A DNA stretch of 5,441 bases from Marinosulfonomonas sp. GTDB taxonomy: Bacteria; Pseudomonadota; Alphaproteobacteria; Rhodobacterales; Rhodobacteraceae. Made by a program: the position numbers and the translations under genes. Shown here piece by piece: positions 1 to 5,441 of this stretch. Below the pieces are notes generated by a model that worked only from the letters and a program-made list of their open reading frames with translations, did not search any database and was not told the DNA's origin. Numbering within the stretch: the stretch's first letter is position 1; each line of letters starts with the position of its first letter. The DNA is taken from positions 1 through 5,441 of the forward strand of contig JAFLKA010000230.1 of the NCBI GenBank assembly GCA_022712735.1. The letters run 5' to 3'.

Positions 1-321
1 CGGCTCGTTGCCCATCCAGAAATTGCGGGTCACCGACATCAGAGGGATCATCGCCAGATCCTGATAAACCGTGGCAATCCCCGCGTTCATTGAATCGCGC
101 GGACTGTTGAAATTCATCTCGACGCCTTCAAACAGGATCGTGCCCTTGGAGGGTTTGTGCACCCCCGACATGGTTTTGATAAAGGTGGATTTCCCGGCAC
201 CATTGTCACCCAACAGGCAGTGCACTTCACCGGCACGGACATTGAACGAAACGCCGCCAAGCGCGATCACAGCACCGAAGTGTTTCTCGATATCTTTCAT
301 TTCAATCAAAGGAGCAGTCAT
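1..321 (-). CDS. Sugar ABC transporter ATP-binding protein, N-terminal part (runs off the window)
   Basis: This is the cytoplasmic ATPase that would power the adjacent importer. Only the first 107 codons are inside the window; the reading frame is open to the left edge. The translation begins [16 protein letters not shown] and carries a clear Walker A/P-loop, GDNGAGKST, at residues 38-46. The Q-loop glutamine is Q87 in [12 protein letters not shown]. The Walker B, signature and H-loop motifs lie beyond the edge. The start is fixed by the overlap TAATG with the permease stop (positions 319-323 on the plus strand), which suggests translational coupling. The Q-loop region looks like the single-domain (about 260 aa) FrcA-type ATPases rather than the tandem-domain RbsA/IatA type, but the second half is needed to tell. 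Confidence in the family is high; the substrate cannot be read from this protein. Confidence 0.93.
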   Translation of the reverse strand, partial: MTAPLIEMKDIEKHFGAVIALGGVSFNVRAGEVHCLLGDNGAGKSTFIKTMSGVHKPSKGTILFEGVEMNFNSPRDSMNAGIATVYQDLAMIPLMSVTRNFWMGNEP

Positions 322-1418
322 TAGCGTTCTCCCGTTATCATGCGGCGGATGTAGGTGTTCAGGATCACCGCCAGAATTAAAATAGTCCCGAGGAATACGC
401 GGAAAAGCGAGCTTTCAGCGCCCGAAAAGAACAGCCCTTGCTGCACCACGCCAAAGATCAACGCACCAAGTGCGGCCCCGACGACCGACCCATAACCGCC
501 GGTCAACAACGCGCCGCCAATGACCACGCAGATGATTGCCTCGAATTCCTTTAGCAAACCACGGTCAGCCGCAGCCGAGCCAAACTCCATCACTTGCGCT
601 GTGGCAAAAACACAGGCGCAAAAGGCGGTGAACATGAACATCAGCATTTTGACGCGATTGACCGGAACCCCGACATAACGCGCAGCCTGCGCATCCCCGC
701 CTGCGGCAAAAATCCAGTTGCCGAATTTAGTGCGCGTCAGCAGCCACTGGCCAAAGATGATCAAGCCAATGGCCCAAACCACCAGCATTGGCACACCTTC
801 GACCACGGGCTGACCTATCCGGCTACCGCGCGAAAACGTATCAATCAAACCCATATCGGCGAACCATTGGAACAGCCCTTTAAGGATTGTGCCGCCAAAC
901 AACGGCGCCAGCCAATCACCCTCGGCAGCTTGTTTCACCCCGCCGATGATGGTTTTCTGGGTGGTCAGGATCGCCAGCCAAATGGTCAACCCGCGCAAGA
1001 TATACAGAAACGCCAGCGTCACGATGAAGCTGGGCAATCCGGTTTTGATCACCAGAAACCCGTTCAACGCCCCTAGCGCTATGCAAATAACAAAGGCCAC
1101 AAGGATCGCGATCCAAACCGGCCAGCCCCATTGCACGGACAGGATAGCAATTACGATACCGGCAAAGCCGATCATCGAGCCGACGGAAAGATCGAACTCG
1201 CCCGCGATCATCAGCAGGCAGGCGCCCACGGCGATAATGGCAAATTGGGCCGATACCACAGTCCAGTTCTGAATCCCCTTGGGGCCGAACATACCGCTGT
1301 CACCGGCAATCATTAGAAAAAATACAAACACCAGAATGGTTCCGGCTATCGCTCCAAGCTCGGGGCGGATCATCGCCTGCCGCAACTTCGAGACTTGCTT
1401 TATACGTTCGTCCGTCAT
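321..1418 (-). CDS. Sugar ABC transporter permease (BPD_transp_2 / FrcC-like family)
   Basis: A 365-residue hydrophobic inner-membrane protein that would form the translocation channel of a ribose/fructose/inositol-type importer. Membrane segments are visible from about residue 21 onwards and cover most of the protein. Family motifs are GEFDLSVGS at 73-81, [17 protein letters not shown] at 127-143, [12 protein letters not shown] at 240-251 (in the loop expected to contact the ATPase) and [11 protein letters not shown] at 301-311. The stretch at about 160-210 is less hydrophobic and reads as an extended periplasmic loop, as in FrcC-like permeases. The ATG at 1418 has a GGGGGA ribosome binding site about 6 nt upstream. 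The gene follows the binding-protein gene after a 69-nt gap holding a hairpin, and its stop overlaps the ATPase start. Length and binding protein-permease-ATPase order match the frcBCA arrangement of rhizobia. Substrate class (monosaccharide or cyclitol) is inferred from family only. Confidence 0.94.
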   Translation of the reverse strand: MTDERIKQVSKLRQAMIRPELGAIAGTILVFVFFLMIAGDSGMFGPKGIQNWTVVSAQFAIIAVGACLLMIAGEFDLSVGSMIGFAGIVIAILSVQWGWPVWIAILVAFVICIALGALNGFLVIKTGLPSFIVTLAFLYILRGLTIWLAILTTQKTIIGGVKQAAEGDWLAPLFGGTILKGLFQWFADMGLIDTFSRGSRIGQPVVEGVPMLVVWAIGLIIFGQWLLTRTKFGNWIFAAGGDAQAARYVGVPVNRVKMLMFMFTAFCACVFATAQVMEFGSAAADRGLLKEFEAIICVVIGGALLTGGYGSVVGAALGALIFGVVQQGLFFSGAESSLFRVFLGTILILAVILNTYIRRMITGER

Positions 1419-1449
1419 CGAAAATCCCCCGTCAATGTTGTGAGACTGA

Positions 1450-1477
1450 AAAGGGCGGCACCAATGCGCCGCCCTTT
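1450..1477 (-). terminator. Intercistronic hairpin between binding-protein and permease genes (partial terminator or mRNA stabiliser)
   Basis: A perfect 10-bp inverted repeat, AAAGGGCGGC (1450-1459) and GCCGCCCTTT (1468-1477), flanks an 8-nt loop. Read in the direction of transcription (minus strand) it starts about 10 nt after the TAG stop of the binding-protein gene and ends in a short CTTTT run, with no long U-tract. It looks like a leaky intrinsic terminator or a 3'-end protecting hairpin. Such elements commonly follow the first gene of binding-protein-dependent operons and let the abundant periplasmic protein be made in excess over the membrane parts. The permease gene downstream has its own ribosome binding site, and no obvious separate promoter is visible in the 69-nt gap, so read-through is expected. 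Confidence 0.75.
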
Positions 1478-1487
1478 CAAGATTAGC

Positions 1488-2429
1488 CTAGCGGTAAACG
1501 CCAGCATACTGCTCGACAAACGAGAGGCTGTCTTTGGTGATGAAACCCGGACCAGAGTTCATGTGGCCCGATGGCAAAACGCCATAACGCACCAGATTGG
1601 TCAGGATGATCACCGGCATATAGCCCTGCAAGTACGGCTGTTGATCGATGGCAAAAGCAATCGTATCGGCCTTGATCGCATCCGCAATTTCGCCTGACAG
1701 ATCAAAGGTGCCAAAGAATATCTCGCCTGACAAGCTTTCAGCCTCAAGTGCGGCCAGTGTTGGATGAGCCGAGGTTGGGCCGAGTGTCAGAACCGCGCCC
1801 GTATCAGGGTTGGCTGCCAGGTAGGCAATGACCTTGTTTTTGATCTCGGCAGGGTCTTGGCCTGAATCGATCATGCTGGCGCCAACATCCGCACCAATCG
1901 CGTCGGCGAATCCCTTGCAACGCTCAACTGACGCCGGGTTGGTGATGTAGTGGTTCACACACAGGAACGACGTAACGCCCGCCGCTTTGGCCCGTTTGCC
2001 GGCCTCAAGTCCGGCGGTGTATTCTGGCTGGCCAACATGCAGCAATGCACCCATTGCTTCGGATTGTGCCTGTGTGCCTGAATTGATGGTGATAACAGGA
2101 ATTCCCTGATCCACCGCATCGGCGACTGGTCCTGACAGCACATCAAAGTCAGCGATTGTCAGGATGATACCATCGGGGTTCGAGGCGATGGCTTGCTCTA
2201 CAATCCGCGCCATATCGGCCAAATCGCCTGTTGGCGGATTGCGGTATTCAACCGTCACGTCCATCTGTTTGCCTGCAACCTCGATTGCGTTTTTGATGGT
2301 GTTCCACCAGCTGTCACTGTCTGGTGCGTGGCTGATCAGAACGAACCGTTCCCCCTCAGCCATAGCAGGTGCCCCAACTGACAGCGTTAGCGCCGCAGCG
2401 GTCAACATCGCGGTAAATGTCTTTCTCAT
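1488..2429 (-). CDS. Periplasmic sugar-binding protein of an ABC importer (Peripla_BP_4, type I fold)
   Basis: A 313-residue secreted protein that would capture the substrate in the periplasm and deliver it to the neighbouring permease. Residues 1-24 are a signal peptide: a basic start (MRK), a hydrophobic core and an AMA cleavage site before E25; there is no lipobox cysteine. The mature protein has the ribose-binding-protein pattern: ISHAPDSDSWW near the start, a GIPVITINSG strand-turn at 109-118, HVGQPEYTAGLEAG at 131-144 and IDQQPYLQGY at 261-270 near the hinge. Cysteines C157 and C171 could pair. The start at 2429 has GGGAG about 7 nt upstream. It heads the transporter operon, preceded by a 133-nt gap containing a palindrome shared with the rpiR promoter region, and is followed by a hairpin. 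It is shorter than typical FrcB (about 340 aa). Substrate is not readable from sequence; inositol or a related sugar is inferred from the neighbouring dehydrogenases. Confidence 0.93.
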   Translation of the reverse strand: MRKTFTAMLTAAALTLSVGAPAMAEGERFVLISHAPDSDSWWNTIKNAIEVAGKQMDVTVEYRNPPTGDLADMARIVEQAIASNPDGIILTIADFDVLSGPVADAVDQGIPVITINSGTQAQSEAMGALLHVGQPEYTAGLEAGKRAKAAGVTSFLCVNHYITNPASVERCKGFADAIGADVGASMIDSGQDPAEIKNKVIAYLAANPDTGAVLTLGPTSAHPTLAALEAESLSGEIFFGTFDLSGEIADAIKADTIAFAIDQQPYLQGYMPVIILTNLVRYGVLPSGHMNSGPGFITKDSLSFVEQYAGVYR

Positions 2430-2527
2430 TTTCTATCTCCCTATAAGTTCAATTGCCAGATTATGCACATTCCCACCCCCCCAAAACCAATTGGCACGAG
2501 GGAATCGCATTCTGTTCTTCAGCACTT

Positions 2528-2543
2528 TAGAATATTTATTCTA
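2528..2543. promoter_or_regulatory. Palindromic operator upstream of the transporter operon (probable RpiR site)
   Basis: TAGAATATTTATTCTA: 7-bp arms TAGAATA/TATTCTA around a central TT. It matches the palindrome at 3448-3463 in 15 of 16 positions. It lies about 86 bp upstream of the binding-protein start and just past the rpiR stop codon. A looser outer pair, CACT (2523-2526) and AGTG (2546-2549), flanks it but is off-centre by one base. Binding by the adjacent RpiR protein is inferred from the repeat and its placement. Confidence 0.78.
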
Positions 2544-2559
2544 TTAGTGGGAAAAGCAA
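2531..2559 (-). promoter_or_regulatory. Possible promoter of the transporter operon
   Basis: On the minus strand TTGCTT (2559-2554) is followed after 17 nt by AATATT (2536-2531), a poor-to-moderate match to -35 and -10 hexamers (3/6 and 4/6). The -10 would lie inside the palindrome at 2528-2543, so a bound regulator would block RNA polymerase. This would give a leader of roughly 95 nt before the binding-protein start. The hexamers are weak; the main support is the gap size and the operator. Confidence 0.35.
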
Positions 2560-2562
2560 CAC

Positions 2563-3393
2563 TTATTTTCCAACCGTTGCTGCCCCGCGCCGCGTGCCAA
2601 CGGCAACCGCCAGCGTAATTGCGAGCGATAATGGCGCAGTCAGGGCGCGAAATGCACCCACGTCGACCTCTGAAACGGTCAGCGTTGTCGCCCCTAAATG
2701 ATGTAACGGGCTGTTGATCGCATCGGTAATTGCCACAATCTCGCTGCCCTGCGTATGCGCGTAATTCGCTAGGTCCAGCGTTTCCTGCGTGTAGGGGGCA
2801 AAGGTAATCGCTATCAGAACATCGTCTGGCAAAATCGCATGGCGATGGTCCAGATTACCAAACTTGCCATGCAACATTGCGGGAATATCCATTTTCTCAA
2901 GGGCGTATGCCAGATAGGTCGCAACGGGGAACGCGCGGCTTAGACCTATGATGTGTATCATTGGCGCCTTGGCGATTGCCGCCACCGCATTCTCCAGCGT
3001 TTCAGGGTCGATCGTGCTGGCAAGGTTCTCCAAAGACGCCCGCCCTGCATCAACAAATTCGGCCAACAATGCCGAAGGGGACTCTTCTCCACCCGCCCGC
3101 AAATTCTCCAACCGGATTGCATAATCCGGCCAGCGCTGCGCGTGGTTCTCACGAAATATACGCTGCATTTGCGAATAACCGGAAAACCCCATTAACTGGC
3201 AAAACCGCATGAACGCCGAGGGTTGCACCCCTGCCGCCTTTGACAAATCGGCAACCGTCGAAACCGCGATAAGATCGGTATTGCGCGCGACATAATCAGC
3301 ACATTGGCGAAGCCGTTTTGGCAAGCTATCGGTGATTTCCACCAATCGGCTCTGGAATTCCTCAATCGTTTTCGGGGCGTCGGTATTTGTCAT
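2563..3393 (-). CDS. RpiR-family transcriptional regulator (HTH_6 plus SIS domain)
   Basis: A 276-residue cytoplasmic DNA-binding regulator. The N-terminal HTH_6 domain covers about residues 10-85, with the helix-turn-helix at about 45-66 (STVADLSKAAGVQPSAFMRF). A sugar-isomerase (SIS) domain spans about 132-260, including MIHIIGLSRAFPVATYLAY and the strand SEIVAITD; such domains sense phosphosugars. I use the ATG at 3393. An in-frame TTG at 3432 would add 13 residues, but it lies only 15 bp from the palindrome that probably overlaps the promoter, and the shorter form starts at the usual family position. The ribosome binding site for the ATG is purine-rich but weak (AAGAAAGAAACC). The gene is divergent from the oxidoreductase operon and upstream of, in the same direction as, the transporter operon. 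It most likely represses both and itself through the paired palindromes. It resembles the role of IolR of Sinorhizobium, but orthology is not shown. Confidence 0.92.
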   Translation of the reverse strand: MTNTDAPKTIEEFQSRLVEITDSLPKRLRQCADYVARNTDLIAVSTVADLSKAAGVQPSAFMRFCQLMGFSGYSQMQRIFRENHAQRWPDYAIRLENLRAGGEESPSALLAEFVDAGRASLENLASTIDPETLENAVAAIAKAPMIHIIGLSRAFPVATYLAYALEKMDIPAMLHGKFGNLDHRHAILPDDVLIAITFAPYTQETLDLANYAHTQGSEIVAITDAINSPLHHLGATTLTVSEVDVGAFRALTAPLSLAITLAVAVGTRRGAATVGK

Positions 3394-3431
3394 CCGGTTT
3401 CTTTCTTTTGTCTTGACAGCGCGGCGGATCA

Positions 3432-3460
3432 ATCACATTCCAGTGCGTAGAATATATATT
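3432..3460 (+). promoter_or_regulatory. Possible promoter of the dehydrogenase operon
   Basis: ATCACA (3432-3437) and TATATT (3455-3460) are separated by 17 bp and match the -35/-10 consensus in 4/6 and 5/6 positions. The -10 falls inside the palindrome at 3448-3463. Transcription would start near 3467, leaving a short leader with the AGGAG ribosome binding site at 3478-3482. An alternative is the perfect TTGACA at 3413-3418, but the hexamer 17 bp downstream (CATTCC) is a poor -10; in that case the palindrome would begin around the transcription start. Confidence 0.4.
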
Positions 3461-3463
3461 CTA
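3448..3463. promoter_or_regulatory. Perfect 16-bp palindromic operator in the divergent promoter region (probable RpiR site)
   Basis: TAGAATATATATTCTA is a perfect palindrome (8-bp half-sites). It sits between the divergent rpiR and oxidoreductase genes, 28 bp before the oxidoreductase ATG and 54 bp before the rpiR ATG. Each half contains TAGAAT, a 5/6 match to a -10 hexamer on its own strand, so one bound dimer could cover both promoters. The core reads GAA-N6-TTC, close to the GGAA-N6-TTCC motif reported for the inositol regulator IolR of Sinorhizobium meliloti, with an A instead of the outer G. Confidence 0.82.
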
Positions 3464-3486
3464 TTTTGAGTCGCGACAGGAGTCTA
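3458..3486 (-). promoter_or_regulatory. Possible promoter of the RpiR regulator gene
   Basis: On the minus strand TAGACT (3486-3481) and TAGAAT (3463-3458) are separated by 17 bp and match -35/-10 consensus in 4/6 and 5/6 positions. The -10 is the right half of the perfect palindrome, so the regulator would control its own gene. The inferred start near 3451 gives a leader of about 58 nt to the ATG at 3393 and leaves no room for a useful leader before the alternative TTG at 3432. Confidence 0.38.
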
Positions 3487-3491
3487 TCGAA

Positions 3492-4610
3492 ATGCGGGAA
3501 CTGGGTATCGGGCTAATTGGCACCGGATTTATGGGGAAAACCCATGCCTTGGCTTTTGGGGCCGTTCGCGCGGTCATGGGGGATGTTCCCGTGCCAAAGT
3601 TGGAACTATTATGCGATACCCCACAGGAAAAAGCACAAGAGATGGCGGATCAATTCGGGTTCGCGCGGGCAACAAATGACTGGAAAGCGCTGGTCACTGA
3701 CCCGCGCGTTGACATCGTTTCAATCACCACGCCGAACCACCTGCATCATGAAATGGCGCTGGCCGCGATTGCGGCAGGCAAACATGTTTATTGCGAAAAA
3801 CCCCTGTCGTTGACTGTCGATCAAGCACAGGAAATGGCTGATGCAGCCGTTAAGGCCGGTGTGAAAACCATGGTTGGCTATAACTACATCAAAAATCCGG
3901 CCTTCACTCATGCGCAGGCGCTGATCGCCGACGGCGCAATCGGTGACATCGTGCATTTTCGCGGCTGGGTGGACGAAGATTATCAGGCTGACCCCGATTT
4001 GCCATGGACCTGGCGCGCCAAAATTTCCGACGCTGGGCTGGGGGCTTTGGGCGATCTGGGTTGCCATCTGGTTTCAATGGCTTACGCCATTGTCGGGCCC
4101 ATCGAAAGTCTGATCGCCGATATGCAGACCATCCACAAAACCCGCCCGCTGGCCGATGGATCGGGACGTGCCGAGGTGGAGAACGAGGATACCGCCAGCG
4201 CATTGGTTCGGTTTGCTAACGGCGCGCATGGGTCGCTCTCGACGTCGCGCTCTGCGTGGGGACGTAAAAACCGACTGACATGGGAGGTGCATGGCACCAA
4301 AGGCATGATTTGTTTTGATCAGGAACGCATGAACGAATTGCAACTCTATCGCAACGACGGGCCGGTTGGCACACAAGGTTTCACCACCATTCTGACAGGC
4401 CCCGCACAAAAACCTTACGGTGCATTCTGTCCTGCTCAGGGGCATCAACTGGGATTTAATGATCTGAAAATCATCGAGGCCGCCGCCTTTCTTCGTCACA
4501 TCGATGGCGGTCCTTCCGCCCATCCCGACTTTGCCGACGCCGTAGAATTCGAGCGGGTCATCCACGCAATTGCCCATTCTGCGCAAACCGGCGCACGGGT
4601 TAGCATCTAA
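3492..4610 (+). CDS. Gfo/Idh/MocA-family NAD(P)-dependent oxidoreductase, sugar or cyclitol dehydrogenase
   Basis: A complete 372-residue cytoplasmic dehydrogenase. The N-terminal Rossmann fold shows GTGFMG at 10-15, D42 at the end of the second strand (favouring NAD over NADP) and the family EKP at 102-104, with K103 the expected catalytic lysine. VGYNYIKNPA follows at 128-137. The C-terminal substrate domain carries GALGDLGCH at 184-192, giving D188 and H192 as the likely catalytic pair. WTWR (172-175), FANGAHGS (241-248), EVHGTKG (265-271) and TGPAQKPYG (302-310) recall levoglucosan (1,6-anhydroglucose) dehydrogenase LgdA and related C3-oxidising enzymes rather than IolG; this is from memory of the family, not an alignment. 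The ATG at 3492 has AGGAG at 3478-3482. It is first in an operon with the iolG-type gene 12 nt downstream. Product could be a keto-sugar or keto-cyclitol; the exact substrate is not determined. Confidence 0.92.
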   Translation: MRELGIGLIGTGFMGKTHALAFGAVRAVMGDVPVPKLELLCDTPQEKAQEMADQFGFARATNDWKALVTDPRVDIVSITTPNHLHHEMALAAIAAGKHVYCEKPLSLTVDQAQEMADAAVKAGVKTMVGYNYIKNPAFTHAQALIADGAIGDIVHFRGWVDEDYQADPDLPWTWRAKISDAGLGALGDLGCHLVSMAYAIVGPIESLIADMQTIHKTRPLADGSGRAEVENEDTASALVRFANGAHGSLSTSRSAWGRKNRLTWEVHGTKGMICFDQERMNELQLYRNDGPVGTQGFTTILTGPAQKPYGAFCPAQGHQLGFNDLKIIEAAAFLRHIDGGPSAHPDFADAVEFERVIHAIAHSAQTGARVSI

Positions 4611-4622
4611 AGGAACTAACAT

Positions 4623-5441
4623 ATGACACTGCGTTTTGCACTTCTAGGGGCTGGCCGGATCGGCCTGGTTCACGCCAAAGCCGTTACTGAAAATTCGCAA
4701 GCCAAACTGGTGGCCGTCGCGGATGCGTTTGAAGAAACCGCCAAAGCCCTGATCGCCACTTACGGCGGCGAGTTTCGCACCATTGATGCAATCGCCGCGT
4801 CAGACGACATCGACGCCGTGCTGATCTGCACCCCGACCAACACCCACGCTGACCTGATCGAAAAATTCGCCCGCGCCGGCAAGGCAATATTCTGCGAAAA
4901 GCCGATTGATCTAAGCCTTGAGCGGGTCGACGCTTGCCTGAAGGTGGTTCAGGAAACCAGCGCCACGCTGATGGTTGGTTTTAACCGCCGGTTTGATCCA
5001 CATTTCATCGCCTTGAAGGACACCATTGCGGCTGGAAAGATTGGCAAGGTCGAGATGATCAACATCATTTCGCGCGACCCCGGTGCGCCGCCACCTGAAT
5101 ACATCAAAGTATCCGGCGGCATCTTCAAGGATATGACCATCCATGATTTTGACATGGCGCGATTCCTGCTGGGCGAAGAAATCGAAACCGTGATGGCCAG
5201 CGCATCGGTTCTGGTAGACCCCGAAATTGGCAAGTTGGGTGATTACGACAGTGCTAACGTGATCCTGACCACAGCTAGCGGCAAACAATGCGCCATCTCT
5301 AATTCGCGCCGCGCCACTTATGGCTATGACCAACGGATCGAGGTGCATGGCTCCCTTGGTATGGTCGCCGCTGAAAACCAGCGCGAGGTGAGCATCGAAG
5401 TAGCAACTGCTGACGGCTACACCCGCCCACCGCTATATGAT
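4623..5441 (+). CDS. iolG: Inositol 2-dehydrogenase, IolG/IdhA type (runs off the window)
   Basis: A cytoplasmic NAD-dependent dehydrogenase expected to oxidise myo-inositol to 2-keto-myo-inositol (scyllo-inosose), the first step of inositol breakdown. The window holds 273 codons, against about 330 for rhizobial IdhA, so roughly the last 55-60 residues are missing. The Rossmann motif GAGRIG is at 9-14, D34 is placed for NAD, EKP at 92-94 gives catalytic K93, VGFNRRFDP is at 118-126, and FKDMTIHDFDMARFLLG provides D170 and H174, matching the Lys-Asp-His catalytic set of IolG. ISNSRRATYGYDQRIEVHGS at 225-244 is very characteristic of alphaproteobacterial inositol dehydrogenases. AAGGA at 4610-4614 overlaps the end of the preceding stop and sits 8 nt before the ATG, so the two dehydrogenases are almost certainly cotranscribed. 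A related role, such as reducing a 3-keto-sugar, cannot be excluded because similar proteins serve in other pathways. Confidence 0.88.
   Translation, partial: MTLRFALLGAGRIGLVHAKAVTENSQAKLVAVADAFEETAKALIATYGGEFRTIDAIAASDDIDAVLICTPTNTHADLIEKFARAGKAIFCEKPIDLSLERVDACLKVVQETSATLMVGFNRRFDPHFIALKDTIAAGKIGKVEMINIISRDPGAPPPEYIKVSGGIFKDMTIHDFDMARFLLGEEIETVMASASVLVDPEIGKLGDYDSANVILTTASGKQCAISNSRRATYGYDQRIEVHGSLGMVAAENQREVSIEVATADGYTRPPLYD

Noticed and set aside
71..385. 104-codon plus-strand frame opposite the ATPase and permease end
   Set aside because: Antisense shadow covering the conserved Walker A region of the ATPase; no independent support.
594..1272. Open frames of 127-160 codons on the plus strand opposite the permease
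   Set aside because: Low-complexity, hydrophilic translations (rich in H, Q, P, R) typical of the antisense of a membrane-protein gene; no ribosome binding site or family motif seen.
2474..2492. C-rich and A-rich run upstream of the binding-protein gene as a possible regulatory RNA or repeat
   Set aside because: A short homopolymer-like tract with no inverted repeat or riboswitch-like structure that I could see.
2523..2549. Extended CACT...AGTG inverted repeat around the 2528 palindrome as a terminator for rpiR
   Set aside because: The outer arms are one base out of register, the stem would be A/T-rich and weak, and there is no U-tract; the match to the 3448 site makes an operator the better reading.
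3413..3418. Perfect TTGACA as -35 of the dehydrogenase operon promoter
   Set aside because: The hexamers 16-18 bp downstream are poor -10 matches (CATTCC and neighbours). Kept only as an alternative in the promoter entry, not as its own feature.
3394..3432. N-terminal extension of the RpiR regulator from an in-frame TTG at 3432
   Set aside because: It would add 13 basic, non-conserved-looking residues and start only 15 bp from the palindrome that overlaps the likely promoter; the ATG at 3393 gives the usual family length and start position.
4074..4622. 182-codon open frame on the minus strand opposite the first oxidoreductase
   Set aside because: It lies wholly antisense to a well supported gene, has no recognisable domain, and long antisense frames are common in G+C-rich coding DNA.

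Overview
The window is a carbohydrate or cyclitol uptake and oxidation locus. It most resembles an alphaproteobacterium of the Rhodobacteraceae/roseobacter type. That placement rests on the family composition (FrcBCA-like ABC importer, RpiR regulator, IdhA-type inositol dehydrogenase), moderately high G+C with G/C-rich third codon positions, and the general look of the proteins. It is an inference from memory, not a database match.

Layout. On the minus strand, read right to left, are an RpiR-family regulator (3393-2563), a periplasmic sugar-binding protein (2429-1488), a permease (1418-321) and an ATPase that runs off the left edge (321-1). The permease stop and ATPase start overlap as TAATG. 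A strong hairpin at 1450-1477 separates the binding-protein gene from the permease gene. On the plus strand, starting from the 98-bp region that diverges from the regulator gene, are a Gfo/Idh/MocA oxidoreductase (3492-4610) and, 12 nt later, an inositol 2-dehydrogenase (iolG/idhA type) that runs off the right edge (4623-5441).

The most useful signal is a pair of nearly identical 16-bp palindromes, TAGAATATATATTCTA at 3448-3463 and TAGAATATTTATTCTA at 2528-2543. One lies in the divergent rpiR/oxidoreductase promoter region and the other upstream of the transporter operon. They are the only two such sites I found, and both fall in the two promoter-sized gaps. The simplest model is that the RpiR protein binds both, controls itself, the dehydrogenase operon and the transporter operon, and responds through its SIS domain to a phosphorylated catabolite.

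Working model: the binding protein, permease and ATPase import a cyclitol or monosaccharide, and the two NAD(P)-dependent dehydrogenases oxidise it or an intermediate derived from it. The second dehydrogenase points to myo-inositol. The first resembles levoglucosan/1,6-anhydrosugar or glycoside 3-dehydrogenases more than IolG, so the true substrate is open. I see no RNA genes, mobile elements, CRISPR arrays or broken genes, and no gene-free stretch longer than 133 bases. This is a fairly ordinary catabolic locus. I do not see evidence for an entirely new kind of system.
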